From the NCBI RefSeq assembly GCF_008642375.1, contig NZ_CP029194.1:248001-312000 (forward strand): a stretch of 64,000 bases of DNA, read 5' to 3'. Below, in pieces: positions 8,097 to 16,948 of this stretch. The stretch is from Streptomyces venezuelae (GTDB lineage Bacteria; Actinomycetota; Actinomycetes; Streptomycetales; Streptomycetaceae). The notes below the pieces were generated by a model that saw only the letters and a list, made by a program, of their open reading frames with translations, searched no databases and was not told the DNA's origin. Position 1 is the first letter of the stretch, and every line of letters starts with the position of its first letter. The translations under genes were made by a program, and so were the position numbers.

Positions 8097-9232
8097 GACG
8101 TGCGTCCCATGGTGTGTTCCACGGGGAGTTCGGCCCGGACGGTGAAGCCGCCGCCGTCGCGTGGTTCGGCACGCAGCCGACCGCCGAGGGCGGTGACACG
8201 TTCGCGCATCCCGAGCAGTCCGAGCCCCGGCGGCGGGGCGCTGCCCGGCGCCGCTTTGCCGTCGTCGTCGACGCGCACCGCGAGGACGTCCGGACGGCAG
8301 TCGATCCGGACCGAGGCCGTGGCCGCGTCGGCGTGGCGGGCGACATTGGTGAGGGATTCCTGGACGATCCTGTAGACGGTCCGCTCCACTGCGGTCGGCA
8401 TGCCGTGCGGCTGTCCCTGGATCGTCAGCGTCGCGTCGAGGCCGAAGTTCCGGGCCCGCTCCACCAGTTCCGGGATGTCGTCGAGCCCGCGAGGGGGCGT
8501 CGTGTCGTCGTCGCGCAGCGCCTCCAGGGTGGCGCGCAGCTCCCTGCTCGCCTCGCGCCCGGCCTCCTGGATCGCGAGGAGGGACGTCGACACCTCCTGG
8601 CCCTGCTTGCGGGCCACGTGCACGGCGGCCTCCGCCTGGACCTTGATGACCGAGATCTGGTGAGTGAGCGAGTCGTGCAGCTCCCGGGCGATGCGGAGCC
8701 GTTCCTCGTCTGCGCGGCGCCGGGCCGTTTCCTCACGGGTGCGCTCTGCCTCCTCCGCCCGCCGTTCGGCCTGCCGCAGTGCCTCTCCCGCGGAGCCGGC
8801 CGCGATCAGCCAGGCGATTTCGAGGGCGCCCCGGGCCTGCGCAAACGCCTCGCCCGTGTCGTGCAGCCCCGAGGCCAGCGCCGCAAGCGGAAGCAGGACC
8901 AGTACGACCACGCTCGCCGCGATCGTCTGGAAGCGGTGCCCGGACCTCACGGCCGCGTACACCGCGAACAGGTACGCGACGGCGGGCACATCGAATCCGG
9001 CCGCCTGGTACCCGATGGCGCACAGCCCACTGACAGCCAGCACCATCACGGGCGCCCGGCCACGGGCGACCAGCGCGAGTCCACCGGCCGCCAGCAGCCC
9101 GACCCCGACCAGGTCCGTGCCCGCGGCGGCAGACCCCCCGGACAGCCCTGTGGTCACGAGCGCCACCGCCACACCCACAGCGATGACCCAGTCCCCGTAC
9201 CGGGCCCACGCACCCGCCCACCCTGCCTTCAT
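8093..9232 (-). CDS. Two-component sensor histidine kinase (HisKA_3/NarX type)
   Basis: A 379-aa membrane kinase. Residues 1 to about 140 form five to six transmembrane helices, followed by an Arg/Glu-rich coiled coil (QAERRAEEAERTREETARRR). The phosphorylation site is in ERLRIARELHDSLTHQISVI, and HATPase motifs follow (VYRIVQESLTNVARHA; GLGLLGMRERV). No large extracellular sensor, so it probably senses membrane or envelope state. First gene of the kinase-regulator operon and divergent from the DUF6223-like gene at 9436. Confidence 0.92.
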   Translation of the reverse strand: MKAGWAGAWARYGDWVIAVGVAVALVTTGLSGGSAAAGTDLVGVGLLAAGGLALVARGRAPVMVLAVSGLCAIGYQAAGFDVPAVAYLFAVYAAVRSGHRFQTIAASVVVLVLLPLAALASGLHDTGEAFAQARGALEIAWLIAAGSAGEALRQAERRAEEAERTREETARRRADEERLRIARELHDSLTHQISVIKVQAEAAVHVARKQGQEVSTSLLAIQEAGREASRELRATLEALRDDDTTPPRGLDDIPELVERARNFGLDATLTIQGQPHGMPTAVERTVYRIVQESLTNVARHADAATASVRIDCRPDVLAVRVDDDGKAAPGSAPPPGLGLLGMRERVTALGGRLRAEPRDGGGFTVRAELPVEHTMGRTS

Positions 9233-9290
9233 GCAAGGACCCTAACCGGCCACGGCCGCAGGCAAGTCCCCCTCGCGGAGGAGCAGGCGA

Positions 9291-9338
9291 CTACCGCACC
9301 TGCGGTAGAGGCGGCGTGCCTGCCGCACCTGCGGCAGG
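9291..9338. promoter_or_regulatory. Two related palindromes in the kinase/DUF6223 divergent region
   Basis: CTACCGCACCTGCGGTAG (9291-9308) and CCTGCCGCACCTGCGGCAGG (9319-9338) are both perfect inverted repeats around a CC centre. They share the core CCGCACCTGCGG, and their centres are 29 bp apart. They sit between the divergent kinase (start 9232) and the small membrane protein (start 9436), a typical place for operator dimers of the adjacent response regulator. Confidence 0.55.
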
Positions 9339-9435
9339 GCGAAGTGTCTGCGGCTGCCGGACGACCGGAGTCCGGTCCGGCGGGCACGATCTGCACCACC
9401 CGAACAATGCCGGGCCCTACGACAAGGAGCACTTC

Positions 9436-9759
9436 ATGTCCGCCGACCACCTGCTCGCTGCCAGCGTCTACACCTTCGGCCTCGGTCGCCTCGGCGCCAC
9501 CACCGGCGCTCTGCTCGGCCTCGCCGGCGTGATCATCGCCTGGCGAGCCCTGGCCCGCCCCACCAGCCGGCCCGGCGCTGTACCGGCCATTGCCGCGGGC
9601 CTGATCGGCCTCACCCTCGGCGGGCTGGTCGCGGCCACCTCCAAGGGCGACCTCGGCACCGGCAACGGCCTGGGCGGCGCCTACGTCGCCCTGGTCCTCG
9701 GCCTGATCGCCACGGGCCTCGGCGGCTTGGCCCTCTCCCGCTCCCGCCGTGCCTCCTGA
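9436..9759 (+). CDS. Small membrane protein, DUF6223-like
   Basis: A 107-aa protein with three or four hydrophobic helices (LGATTGALLGLAGVIIAWRAL, AVPAIAAGLIGLTLGGLVAA, AYVALVLGLIATGLGGLAL) and a basic C-terminus. It resembles the small Streptomyces membrane proteins named DUF6223. The ATG is set by AAGGAG seven bases upstream. It is divergent from the sensor kinase and shares its promoter region, so it is likely a target, or an accessory membrane component, of that two-component system. Biochemical role unknown. Confidence 0.75.
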   Translation: MSADHLLAASVYTFGLGRLGATTGALLGLAGVIIAWRALARPTSRPGAVPAIAAGLIGLTLGGLVAATSKGDLGTGNGLGGAYVALVLGLIATGLGGLALSRSRRAS

Positions 9760-9925
9760 CGGCTACGAGCACACCGATGCGCCGGTGCCCGGCCGGTTGA
9801 CGCTCCCTCACCGGGCGAGGGTCGGCCATCACCCGGTCGGCCCTCGACCGCGTCGCATTTTCGGTGCGAACTGACGTTCAGTAATGTTCGTCTTCTTTTC
9901 CACGACTCTCCGGCAAGGGGTTCCC

Positions 9926-11797
9926 ATGCGAAGGTTCGGGCTGTTCCGCGCCCTTCTCGCCTCGTTGGCCTTCATGTGCGCGGCCGCGACAGTGACGGTG
10001 CCTCTCGCGCAGGCCGCGGATACCGTGACCTCGTCGACCGCACCGCCCGTCAGGACGTACACGTACAACATCTGTGGCAGCGGCGGAACTCAGGGGTGCC
10101 TTGTCTCCGCAGTGGAGAACAAAGCCCGGCACGACGCGATCCTGGCGGAGACCGGAAGCGGCTGGAGCGCCGACTACATATTTCTCGTCGAAATCTGCCG
10201 GTACCAGTTCAACGGCATGAACACGAGCCTCACTTCTCGCGGTTACACGGGCCGGTACGTCGAGACCGTCCCGGCCGGCAGCCTCGGTCCGGGGTGCAAG
10301 GATCCGGTCGGGAGCACCACGCCGAGCTACGGGATGGCCCTGTTCGTCAGGGGGCAGTTCATCGCCGGCACCGACCTCTCCCTGGACACCGGGGCAGCCA
10401 TCCTCGGCACCGTCGGCCCCGTCGCGGTCGGCCCCGTCACCGCCGAGGACATCAAGGCTCCTTGCATCAAGGCCTGGGTGCAGTACAGGCCGACCTGGGC
10501 CTGCTCCGTGCACCTCTGGTGGGGAACTCCGACGGCGCCCGACTACCCCAGCCCCGCGACCCCCGACGCGCTCGCCGCGTACAACGACAGGGTCGCGCGG
10601 AACCAGGTGATGGTCCGCGAGGCCGATCTCCTGGCCCGTAAGGCCAAGGAGTGGGAGGACTCGGGCATCCCCGTCGTCCTGGGCGGTGACTTCAACTCCT
10701 CGCCTTGGGGCGATGTGCTCGATCGGTTCTACGAGCCGGGCGCCGGCGGCGGCGCGTACGGCACGTTCGTCGAGGCCGACGAGACCGATCGCGATCACTT
10801 CAGCGGGAACAGTGACTGCGTCGGCCCCTCGGTCGTGCGGTGCCGCATGGGGGACTTCACGAAGTTCGACGCTTCGCACGCGACGAGGGTGCAGAAGCTC
10901 GACTACACCTTCTTCAGCTCCCGGTACTTCCGCGGTGTCGTCGGTGACGTTCCCGTCGAACCCAGGACTCCGGGAGGTCAGTGGATCTCCGACCACCTGC
11001 CGGTACGCGCCGCCGGATTCTGGACGGACTGCGGCCCGTACGGCACCGCTCCCGGCGCTGTGCACCGGCGGGACGGGGTCGGTGGCCTCTACCGCTACGA
11101 GGGTCGCGTCAGTGGTGAGAGCACCGCTCTCGCCAAGCCGTGCAAGGTCGGCAGCGGATGGACGGGCATGAAGCTGGTCGCCCGCCAGGGGACGACGCTC
11201 GTCGCCGTCGACACCACGGGCGGCCTGTGGCACTACCCCGTCAGCGCGGAGGACGGTTCGTACGCCGGTGGCGCCCGCCGCCATCCGGCCGGCACCGGAT
11301 TCCAGGACGACAATCTGCTCCTCGCCCCGGGCGACTTCGACGGCGACGGCACCGCCGACCTGATCACCCGCGACACCACTGGCGGCCTCTGGCTCCACAG
11401 GGGGACGGGCGAGCACAGCTACGCCCCGCGCACGCGGATCGCCGACACCGGCGGCGACTGGGCCGCGTACCGGTCCGTGGTCGCCGCGGACTTCGCCCAT
11501 GGGGCGGGCGGGGTCCAGGGCACGACCGACCTCATCGCCATCGACCAGCTCGGCACCCTCTGGCTGCTGGAGGGCAACGGCGACGGAACGCTCGGACAGC
11601 GCAGGACCATCGGCAACAGCTGGCAGGTCTACGACGCTCTTGCTGCGCCCGGCGACCTGAACGGCGACGGAAAGGCCGATCTGATCGGCCGGGAGGCCGA
11701 TGGCGACCTCTACTTCTACAAGGGCGACGGCACCGGCGGTTACGCCCCGCGCGTCAAGGTCGGATCCAGCTTCCCGACAGGCGAGATGCTCTTCTGA
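9926..11797 (+). CDS. Secreted EEP-family nuclease/phosphatase-like protein with VCBS repeats
   Basis: A 623-aa exported protein. Residues 1-31 are a Sec signal peptide ending AQA. The N-terminal half (to about 375) is an endonuclease/exonuclease/phosphatase fold with VVLGGDFNSSPWG and, near its end, WISDHLPVRA (the SDH catalytic motif). The C-terminal half has FG-GAP/VCBS-like repeats with calcium-binding loops (DFDGDGTADLITRD, DLNGDGKADLIGRE). It probably hydrolyses nucleic acids or phosphodiesters outside the cell; substrate unproven. The ATG at 9926 follows AAGGGG; an upstream ATG at 9884 would only bury the signal peptide. Confidence 0.85.
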   Translation: MRRFGLFRALLASLAFMCAAATVTVPLAQAADTVTSSTAPPVRTYTYNICGSGGTQGCLVSAVENKARHDAILAETGSGWSADYIFLVEICRYQFNGMNTSLTSRGYTGRYVETVPAGSLGPGCKDPVGSTTPSYGMALFVRGQFIAGTDLSLDTGAAILGTVGPVAVGPVTAEDIKAPCIKAWVQYRPTWACSVHLWWGTPTAPDYPSPATPDALAAYNDRVARNQVMVREADLLARKAKEWEDSGIPVVLGGDFNSSPWGDVLDRFYEPGAGGGAYGTFVEADETDRDHFSGNSDCVGPSVVRCRMGDFTKFDASHATRVQKLDYTFFSSRYFRGVVGDVPVEPRTPGGQWISDHLPVRAAGFWTDCGPYGTAPGAVHRRDGVGGLYRYEGRVSGESTALAKPCKVGSGWTGMKLVARQGTTLVAVDTTGGLWHYPVSAEDGSYAGGARRHPAGTGFQDDNLLLAPGDFDGDGTADLITRDTTGGLWLHRGTGEHSYAPRTRIADTGGDWAAYRSVVAADFAHGAGGVQGTTDLIAIDQLGTLWLLEGNGDGTLGQRRTIGNSWQVYDALAAPGDLNGDGKADLIGREADGDLYFYKGDGTGGYAPRVKVGSSFPTGEMLF

Positions 11798-11930
11798 CCC
11801 GGCCGGAAGGGGCCCGGGTGGCTTCGGTGGCGCCGACCGGCCACCACACCCCTTGCCGACCGGCCCGACCGGACAAGGCCTCGCGACCTGGGGCCCGTAA
11901 GCTCGCAGCCGACGGCGACGGGAGATCGGC

Positions 11931-12872
11931 ATGTGGAAGCGGGCCCTGGACCGGGCCGGGATCAGGGAGCCTCGGCTGCGGCGGGACTACACCGAGCAGC
12001 GGCGGGCCGTGCGGAGGTTCGCGACGGCCGAGTACGCGGCCGCGCGGCTCCTGCTCCCCGCCCCTCTGGTGCCGCACGTCGTGGCCGCCGTCGCGTTCAT
12101 GCACGGCACCGACGACCGGATCGACAGCGGGGCGCGGGAGGAACGCGCGGCCGCGCTCTCGGAGTGGGAAGGCCTCGTACGCAAGGCCTTCGCCGACGGC
12201 GACTCCGGGCTGCCCGTGCTGCGCTGCCTGGTGCGCACGGCCGAGCTCCACCCGGACGTGCGCGCCTACGTGGAGGAGTTCCTCGAGGGATGCGAGCGTG
12301 AGGTCGCATGGCGGACCATCGCCGACGAGGAGGAACTGGAGCAGTACGTGGAGCAGTACTCACTGCCCGCCCTGATGCTCACCGCCTGTCTCCTCGCGCC
12401 TTCGGACGCATCGGCGCGGGCCGTGTTCACCGACGGCTGCCATCGGCTCATCCGCGCCATGCAGCGCTTCGACTTCCTGGAGGACCTTTCCGAGGATGTG
12501 CGCGCGGGCCGTCCGGGCGTGCCCGTCGACGCGGTGGCGCGCCATGGTGCGGATCTCACCCGGCCCGGTGCGGCGCTGGGCCGGCTCGTCGTGGAGCAGG
12601 CGGACCTGGCCGACGTCGACCTGGTGGCGGCGGCCTGCCTCACAGACGTGGTGGATCCTTCGTACCGGCCCTTCCTGCGGGCCCTCATCGGCGTCCAGCG
12701 TCTGCGCCTCGATGCGGTACGCCGTGCCGGCCCGTCCCTCGCGACGCGTACCTCCGGCCCCCCGGCACCGGCGGCCGTCGGCCTCTTGCTGCGGGAGGCG
12801 GCGGCACGGGCCCGGGGGATCACGGCGTCGCGCGACAGGAAAGGAAGGACCGGCGATGAAGCAGGAGTCTGA
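11931..12872 (+). CDS. Squalene/phytoene synthase-family protein
   Basis: A 313-aa member of the head-to-head trans-isoprenyl diphosphate synthase family. The two aspartate-rich motifs are present: HGTDDRIDSG (about 59-67) and FDFLEDLSEDVRAGR (about 175-190), where the substrate diphosphates and Mg ions bind. Sequence between them is divergent, so I cannot say whether it makes squalene, phytoene or another product. It lacks the usual hopanoid or carotenoid partners (no desaturase or cyclase nearby). The next genes are a flavin monooxygenase and a methyltransferase on the same strand, suggesting a small tailoring pathway. Confidence 0.75.
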   Translation: MWKRALDRAGIREPRLRRDYTEQRRAVRRFATAEYAAARLLLPAPLVPHVVAAVAFMHGTDDRIDSGAREERAAALSEWEGLVRKAFADGDSGLPVLRCLVRTAELHPDVRAYVEEFLEGCEREVAWRTIADEEELEQYVEQYSLPALMLTACLLAPSDASARAVFTDGCHRLIRAMQRFDFLEDLSEDVRAGRPGVPVDAVARHGADLTRPGAALGRLVVEQADLADVDLVAAACLTDVVDPSYRPFLRALIGVQRLRLDAVRRAGPSLATRTSGPPAPAAVGLLLREAAARARGITASRDRKGRTGDEAGV

Positions 12873-13037
12873 CGCCGGACATGGACCCAGCAGCTGATCC
12901 GATGATCTCCTCGGGTCTCGCCGAACCGGCGGGGCCCGGGTACTGTGGCGACAAAGGAGAATCCTTTTCTCATGGAATGTGGCATTCGGGTGATGATGGA
13001 CAACTGACGCACTCCCCCGTGCTTAAGATCCACTTTC

Positions 13038-14228
13038 GTGACAGACAGTCAACACACAGGGGACGGCCGGGAGTCGGCTGACGTCGTCATCCTCGGAGCC
13101 GGTCCGGCCGGGCTCGTCCTCGGCAACCTCTTACTGCGAAGCGGCATCGACTGCGTCGTCCTCGAACGCACCGGGCGCGACCACGTCGTGAACCGGGCCC
13201 GGGCCGGGTTCCTCGTCCCTCACACCGCGCGCGTACTGCGCCGCCACGGCCTCGACGAGGGACTGCGGCGCCGGGGACGCGAACACGGCGTCTGCGAGTT
13301 CCGCACCGAGGACGGGTGCTTCCGGCTGAACTACCGACAGCTCGGGAACGGCGAACCCCACACCGTCTATCCCCAGCACGAGCTCGTGGCCGACCTGCTG
13401 GCCGCGTACCTCGGCGCCGGGGGCCGGATCCGCTTCGACACCGAAGCGGTGCAGGTCGGCGACGCGGACGGCGACCGGCCGTGGGTGGAGGCCCGGGAGC
13501 CGGACGGTCGGACCGTCCGGTGGCGGGCGACGTACGTCGCCGCCTGCGACGGGCGCCACGGTGCCGGACGGAAGTCGCTCCCGGACGGAGCCGTACGGCA
13601 TCACCGCGACCACGGGGTCTCCTGGCTGGGACTCCTCGCCGAGGCACCGCCCAGCCTCGACGCCGTCGGCTACGCCACACACCCCCGCGGATTCGCCGGG
13701 CACATGGCCCGGTCCACCGACATCACCCGCTACTACCTCCAGTGCGAGCGCGGCACCCCCGCCGACGACTGGAGCGAGGAACGGATCTGGGACGAGCTCG
13801 ATCTGCGGATGCGGAGCGCCGACCACGGTCCCCTACGCCGCGGGCGGATCGTCCAGCGCGCCGTCGTCGACCTCGAGTCCGACGTGCTCGGTACGCTCCG
13901 GCACGGCTCCCTCTTCCTGGCCGGCGACGCCGCCGGCCTCATCAGCCCCTCCGCCGCGAAGGGCGCCAACCTCGCCGTCCTGGAGGCCGAGCTCCTCGCC
14001 GAGGCACTCGCCGACGACCTCCACCGCGGCAACCCCGAGCCACTCGCCCGCTACTCGGACCGGTGCCTGACGCACATCTGGCGTGCGCAGGAGTTCTCGC
14101 ACTGGATGATCGGCCTCCTCCACGGTGCACCGCCGTTCCAGGAGGGCATGCGCCGCTCCCGCATGGAGTCGCTGCGGACGTCCCGTACCCATCAGGACTG
14201 GTTCGCCGAGCAGTACGTCGGCGTCTGA
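13038..14228 (+). CDS. FAD-dependent aromatic monooxygenase, PobA-like
   Basis: A 396-aa group-A flavoprotein monooxygenase resembling 4-hydroxybenzoate 3-monooxygenase. It has the dinucleotide-binding ILGAGPAGL near residue 18, CDGRHG, FLAGDAAGL, and the PobA-like stretches SWLGLLAEAPPS, YATHPRGFAGHM and ITRYYLQC. The carboxylate-binding arginines appear conserved. The PTGAKG flavin loop reads PSAAKG, and the C-terminal Tyr pair that activates the phenol appears missing, so the substrate may not be 4-hydroxybenzoate. It starts with GTG and has only a weak ribosome site. Flanked by the prenyl synthase-like and methyltransferase genes. Confidence 0.8.
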   Translation: MTDSQHTGDGRESADVVILGAGPAGLVLGNLLLRSGIDCVVLERTGRDHVVNRARAGFLVPHTARVLRRHGLDEGLRRRGREHGVCEFRTEDGCFRLNYRQLGNGEPHTVYPQHELVADLLAAYLGAGGRIRFDTEAVQVGDADGDRPWVEAREPDGRTVRWRATYVAACDGRHGAGRKSLPDGAVRHHRDHGVSWLGLLAEAPPSLDAVGYATHPRGFAGHMARSTDITRYYLQCERGTPADDWSEERIWDELDLRMRSADHGPLRRGRIVQRAVVDLESDVLGTLRHGSLFLAGDAAGLISPSAAKGANLAVLEAELLAEALADDLHRGNPEPLARYSDRCLTHIWRAQEFSHWMIGLLHGAPPFQEGMRRSRMESLRTSRTHQDWFAEQYVGV

Positions 14229-14313
14229 CCCCTTCCGCGCCCAGCACGTCCCAAGGGCCCCGGCCCGGCAGCCGCGGCCCCGCTCCCGCCTGATCATCCA
14301 CCGAGGATCCCCC

Positions 14314-16056
14314 ATGATCACCACCCCTGCCCTGACGACTGCCCTCGCACCCGACGACGTCCGACGCCTGCGCGCGACGGCCGAGTTCGTCCGGGAACAG
14401 GAGACCTCCGTCCTGCTCTCCCGCGTCCTGCCCGGCCTCGACGGTCCCGAGCTCCGCGCGGTGGCCGACCGATGCCGCTTCGCCCACGCCGCGCTCCTGG
14501 TCTTCCCCGCCGACCACGCGGGACTCCGCGCCGCACTCGCCGCCTGCGGTCTCCCCGACGACACCGCGGCCCAGCCGAGCGTCGTCGTACGCGACCGCCT
14601 GGCCGCCCGCCACGCACTCGCCCCCGCCGATCTTGACGTGAGGATTCTCCGCCCCGCCGCTCACAGTCCCTCCGGCGAACCTCGCGCCGTCGAGGTGTTC
14701 GCGCTCGCCGTGCCGCCGGGCTCCGCCCTGTCCGCGCTCGCGGCACAGGAGCGCGCCCTCGACCACGAGGCCCACCTGGCCTTCGACGTGGAGCAGCCCG
14801 ACCCCCTGCTCCTGCGCGGGCTCCGGGCGAGCCTCGCCCGGCACGGCGCGGTCGCCGACGGCGGCGGATACAACCCGCACGAGGACGGCACCGTGTTCTA
14901 CTTCGCCACACCTGCGGAGACGAAGACCGACTACCGGCGCATGGAGCTGTACGCGAGCGGTGACCACCGGGACGTGCTCGCGGAGCACCTGGAGGAGCAG
15001 CGTTCGGGCACGGACGCAGGCGCGGCCACGGACGCCCGCCCGGAATCCCGCGAGGCCGAATCGCTCCTGCGCCTGCTGACCGGGGCCTGGACCACCCAAG
15101 CCCTCACCGCCTGCGCCGATTTGCGGCTGCCGGAGGCGCTCAGCCCGCACGAACCTCTCAGCGCCGAGCGGTTGGCGCACGCGGTCGGCGCGCGGCCGGA
15201 CGCGCTGGAGACGCTGCTGCGCTACCTCGCCATGGTGGGCGTCGTGACCGAGGACCGGGAAGGGTTCCGCCTCACCGCCGCCGGCCTGCTCCTGCGCGAG
15301 GACGCCACCGGCTCGATGCGGCCCCTGGCGCTCATGTACGGCGGCCCCTTCTACCAGTCCTTCGCGCATCTGGCCCACTCCGTACGGACCGGCGAGCCGG
15401 GCTTCGAGCACCTCTACGGCGAGAACCACTTCGACCATTTCGCCCACGACCCCGGCCTCGCCGCGACGTTCGACCGGTCCATGGCCGCCAGCTCCCGGAT
15501 GTTCGACCCCCTGCCCGCACATCCCGTCCTCACGGCGGCAGCCACAGCCCCCGCACCCCGTACCGTGATCGACGTCGCCGGCGGCACCGGTGAACTCCTC
15601 GGCCGGGTCCTGGCCGCCCACACCTCGCTCCGCGGGATCCTCCTGGAACGGCCGCACGTCGTGGCCGCCGCACGCGAGCGTCTCGCCGCCGCCGGTGTCG
15701 GCGACCGATGCGCCTACCAGGTCGGCGACTTCGCCGACGTACCGTCGGCCGGGGACGTGTACCTGCTCTCCCGCGTCCTGCACGACTGGGACGACGCACG
15801 GTGCCGCGACATCCTGCGGCACCTCGCGCGAGCGATGCCGTCCCACGCCGACCTCCTCGTCGTCGAACGCCTGCTGCCCGACGACGCCGCCCCTTCCCTG
15901 GCTACCGCATGGGACCTGCACATGCTGTGCAACACCGGCGGCCGTGAGCGCCGAGCCGACGAGTACGCGCGGCTGTTCGACGCAGTCGGCCTTGAACTCG
16001 TCGGACACCGTCCCCTACCCCTCGACGCGCACGTCCTCCACGTACGGACGCGCTGA
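14314..16056 (+). CDS. O-methyltransferase with an extra N-terminal domain
   Basis: A 580-aa protein. The C-terminal ~330 aa is a SAM-dependent O-methyltransferase of the acetylserotonin/hydroxyneurosporene type: a winged-helix dimerisation region (about 245-330), the SAM loop DVAGGTGELLGRVL (about 418) and the catalytic LHDWDD. The N-terminal ~220 aa is a separate module I do not recognise, with motifs HLAFDVEQPDPLL and GGGYNPHEDGTVFYF. An ATG follows a weak GAGG. It lies 85 bp after the PobA-like gene and is probably co-transcribed. The substrate is probably the phenol made by that monooxygenase (inference). Confidence 0.8.
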   Translation: MITTPALTTALAPDDVRRLRATAEFVREQETSVLLSRVLPGLDGPELRAVADRCRFAHAALLVFPADHAGLRAALAACGLPDDTAAQPSVVVRDRLAARHALAPADLDVRILRPAAHSPSGEPRAVEVFALAVPPGSALSALAAQERALDHEAHLAFDVEQPDPLLLRGLRASLARHGAVADGGGYNPHEDGTVFYFATPAETKTDYRRMELYASGDHRDVLAEHLEEQRSGTDAGAATDARPESREAESLLRLLTGAWTTQALTACADLRLPEALSPHEPLSAERLAHAVGARPDALETLLRYLAMVGVVTEDREGFRLTAAGLLLREDATGSMRPLALMYGGPFYQSFAHLAHSVRTGEPGFEHLYGENHFDHFAHDPGLAATFDRSMAASSRMFDPLPAHPVLTAAATAPAPRTVIDVAGGTGELLGRVLAAHTSLRGILLERPHVVAAARERLAAAGVGDRCAYQVGDFADVPSAGDVYLLSRVLHDWDDARCRDILRHLARAMPSHADLLVVERLLPDDAAPSLATAWDLHMLCNTGGRERRADEYARLFDAVGLELVGHRPLPLDAHVLHVRTR

Positions 16057-16081
16057 CGCCGCCGGCGGGAAGCAACGGCGG

Positions 16082-16309
16082 TCAGAAGGCCTTCTGGCGC
16101 CCAGGCGCTCTGCGCGTCTTCACTCCGCCGGCGACGAACGTCAGCCCTATGGCGACGACGCCGAGGTAGGCGGTGGACGGAAGGTCGACGACCTTGTGCA
16201 TCCAGCCCCACTCCGTGCCGAAGAAGGTCTGCGAAGCGAAGCTGACAAGCCCCTGGGCTCCTATGACGTAGCCGATGCTTTCGACGGTGTATCCGATGGT
16301 TGTTCGCAC
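16082..16309 (-). CDS. Small hypothetical membrane protein
   Basis: A 75-aa protein with one or two hydrophobic segments (VESIGYVIGAQGLVSFA; STAYLGVVAIGLTFVAGG) and a basic C-terminal tail. I recognise no family. Codon use is normal for the region (GC-rich third positions), which supports it being real. It is convergent with the methyltransferase gene, 25 bp away. Confidence 0.5.
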   Translation of the reverse strand: MRTTIGYTVESIGYVIGAQGLVSFASQTFFGTEWGWMHKVVDLPSTAYLGVVAIGLTFVAGGVKTRRAPGRQKAF

Positions 16310-16404
16310 GGATCAACCCTCTCGCGGCGGTGCCGCGAGACCGTCCTCCACAGGGACGAAAGCGCGGTAGGCCAAAGGATGCAGTCCTCGCCGGTGGCGA
16401 GGAG

Positions 16405-16665
16405 CTACCCGGTGACGCGGACGCGGAGCTCGTACGGTGCGCCGCTGCTGATCGCCTCCGCCTGCTCGGCCAGGTCGGCGCCGGTGAACCCGAGGAGTGC
16501 GGCGTCGGCGGCTGCGCGGAGCAGCGGCACGATCTCGCCGACGGGCCGGCCGCGGTGCGAGGCGGCGAGGTCGGCGTACGCCCGCATGTAGGGAGCGCCG
16601 TACGCGCTCGCCGGGTCGTGCAGCAGGTGGTCGATGTGCTGCGCGCTGACGGTGATCTCACCCAT
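16405..16665 (-). CDS. Small hypothetical protein
   Basis: An 86-aa soluble, helix-rich acidic protein (MGEITVSAQHIDHLLHDPAS...). No domain recognised. I set the start at the ATG at 16665 because GGGAG lies 7-8 bases upstream; an upstream in-frame start at 16743 adds 26 residues of poor quality. Its promoter would lie in the region holding the iron-box-like site at 16846-16864, so iron control is possible. Confidence 0.5.
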   Translation of the reverse strand: MGEITVSAQHIDHLLHDPASAYGAPYMRAYADLAASHRGRPVGEIVPLLRAAADAALLGFTGADLAEQAEAISSGAPYELRVRVTG

Positions 16666-16845
16666 GGCCCGCTCCCGTGCGTCCGGCGGGTCGGGGAGGA
16701 TCCCGGCCCTCGTACTCACGACGCTACGAGCCGCCACTGACAATCGGGTCCGGAGCGGGTCCGCCCCCGTCGACGTGGACCCCCGTCGGCTCCCGTCGGC
16801 TTCTCGGCCTTGCTCCGGGCGCCCTCTGCGACCCCCGTTCCGTCA

Positions 16846-16864
16846 TTCGGTTAGGCTAACCTTG
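16846..16864. promoter_or_regulatory. Iron-box-like (DmdR/IdeR/DtxR) operator
   Basis: TTCGGTTAGGCTAACCTTG matches the actinobacterial DtxR/IdeR-family iron box (TTAGGTTAGGCTAACCTAA) at 16 of 19 positions, with the central GGTTAGGCTAACC perfect. It lies 180 bp upstream of the minus-strand gene starting at 16665 and 146 bp upstream of the plus-strand DedA gene at 17010. Which of them it controls cannot be told from sequence. Confidence 0.7.
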
Positions 16865-16948
16865 CCACCCATAGGACTCGACGAGCAGAGGCAGGGCGCA
16901 GGTGAGAGACGGTGACCGGGCTTGCGCGCGTCGTGCGCCCGCCGGGGC

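Noticed and set aside
9878..11932. Long minus-strand open frame opposite the secreted EEP gene
   Set aside because: No recognisable domains; the plus strand has a signal peptide, catalytic motifs and a ribosome site.
13942..16008. Minus-strand open frame opposite the methyltransferase gene
   Set aside because: Crosses two real plus-strand genes and shows no domain; codon bias favours the plus strand.
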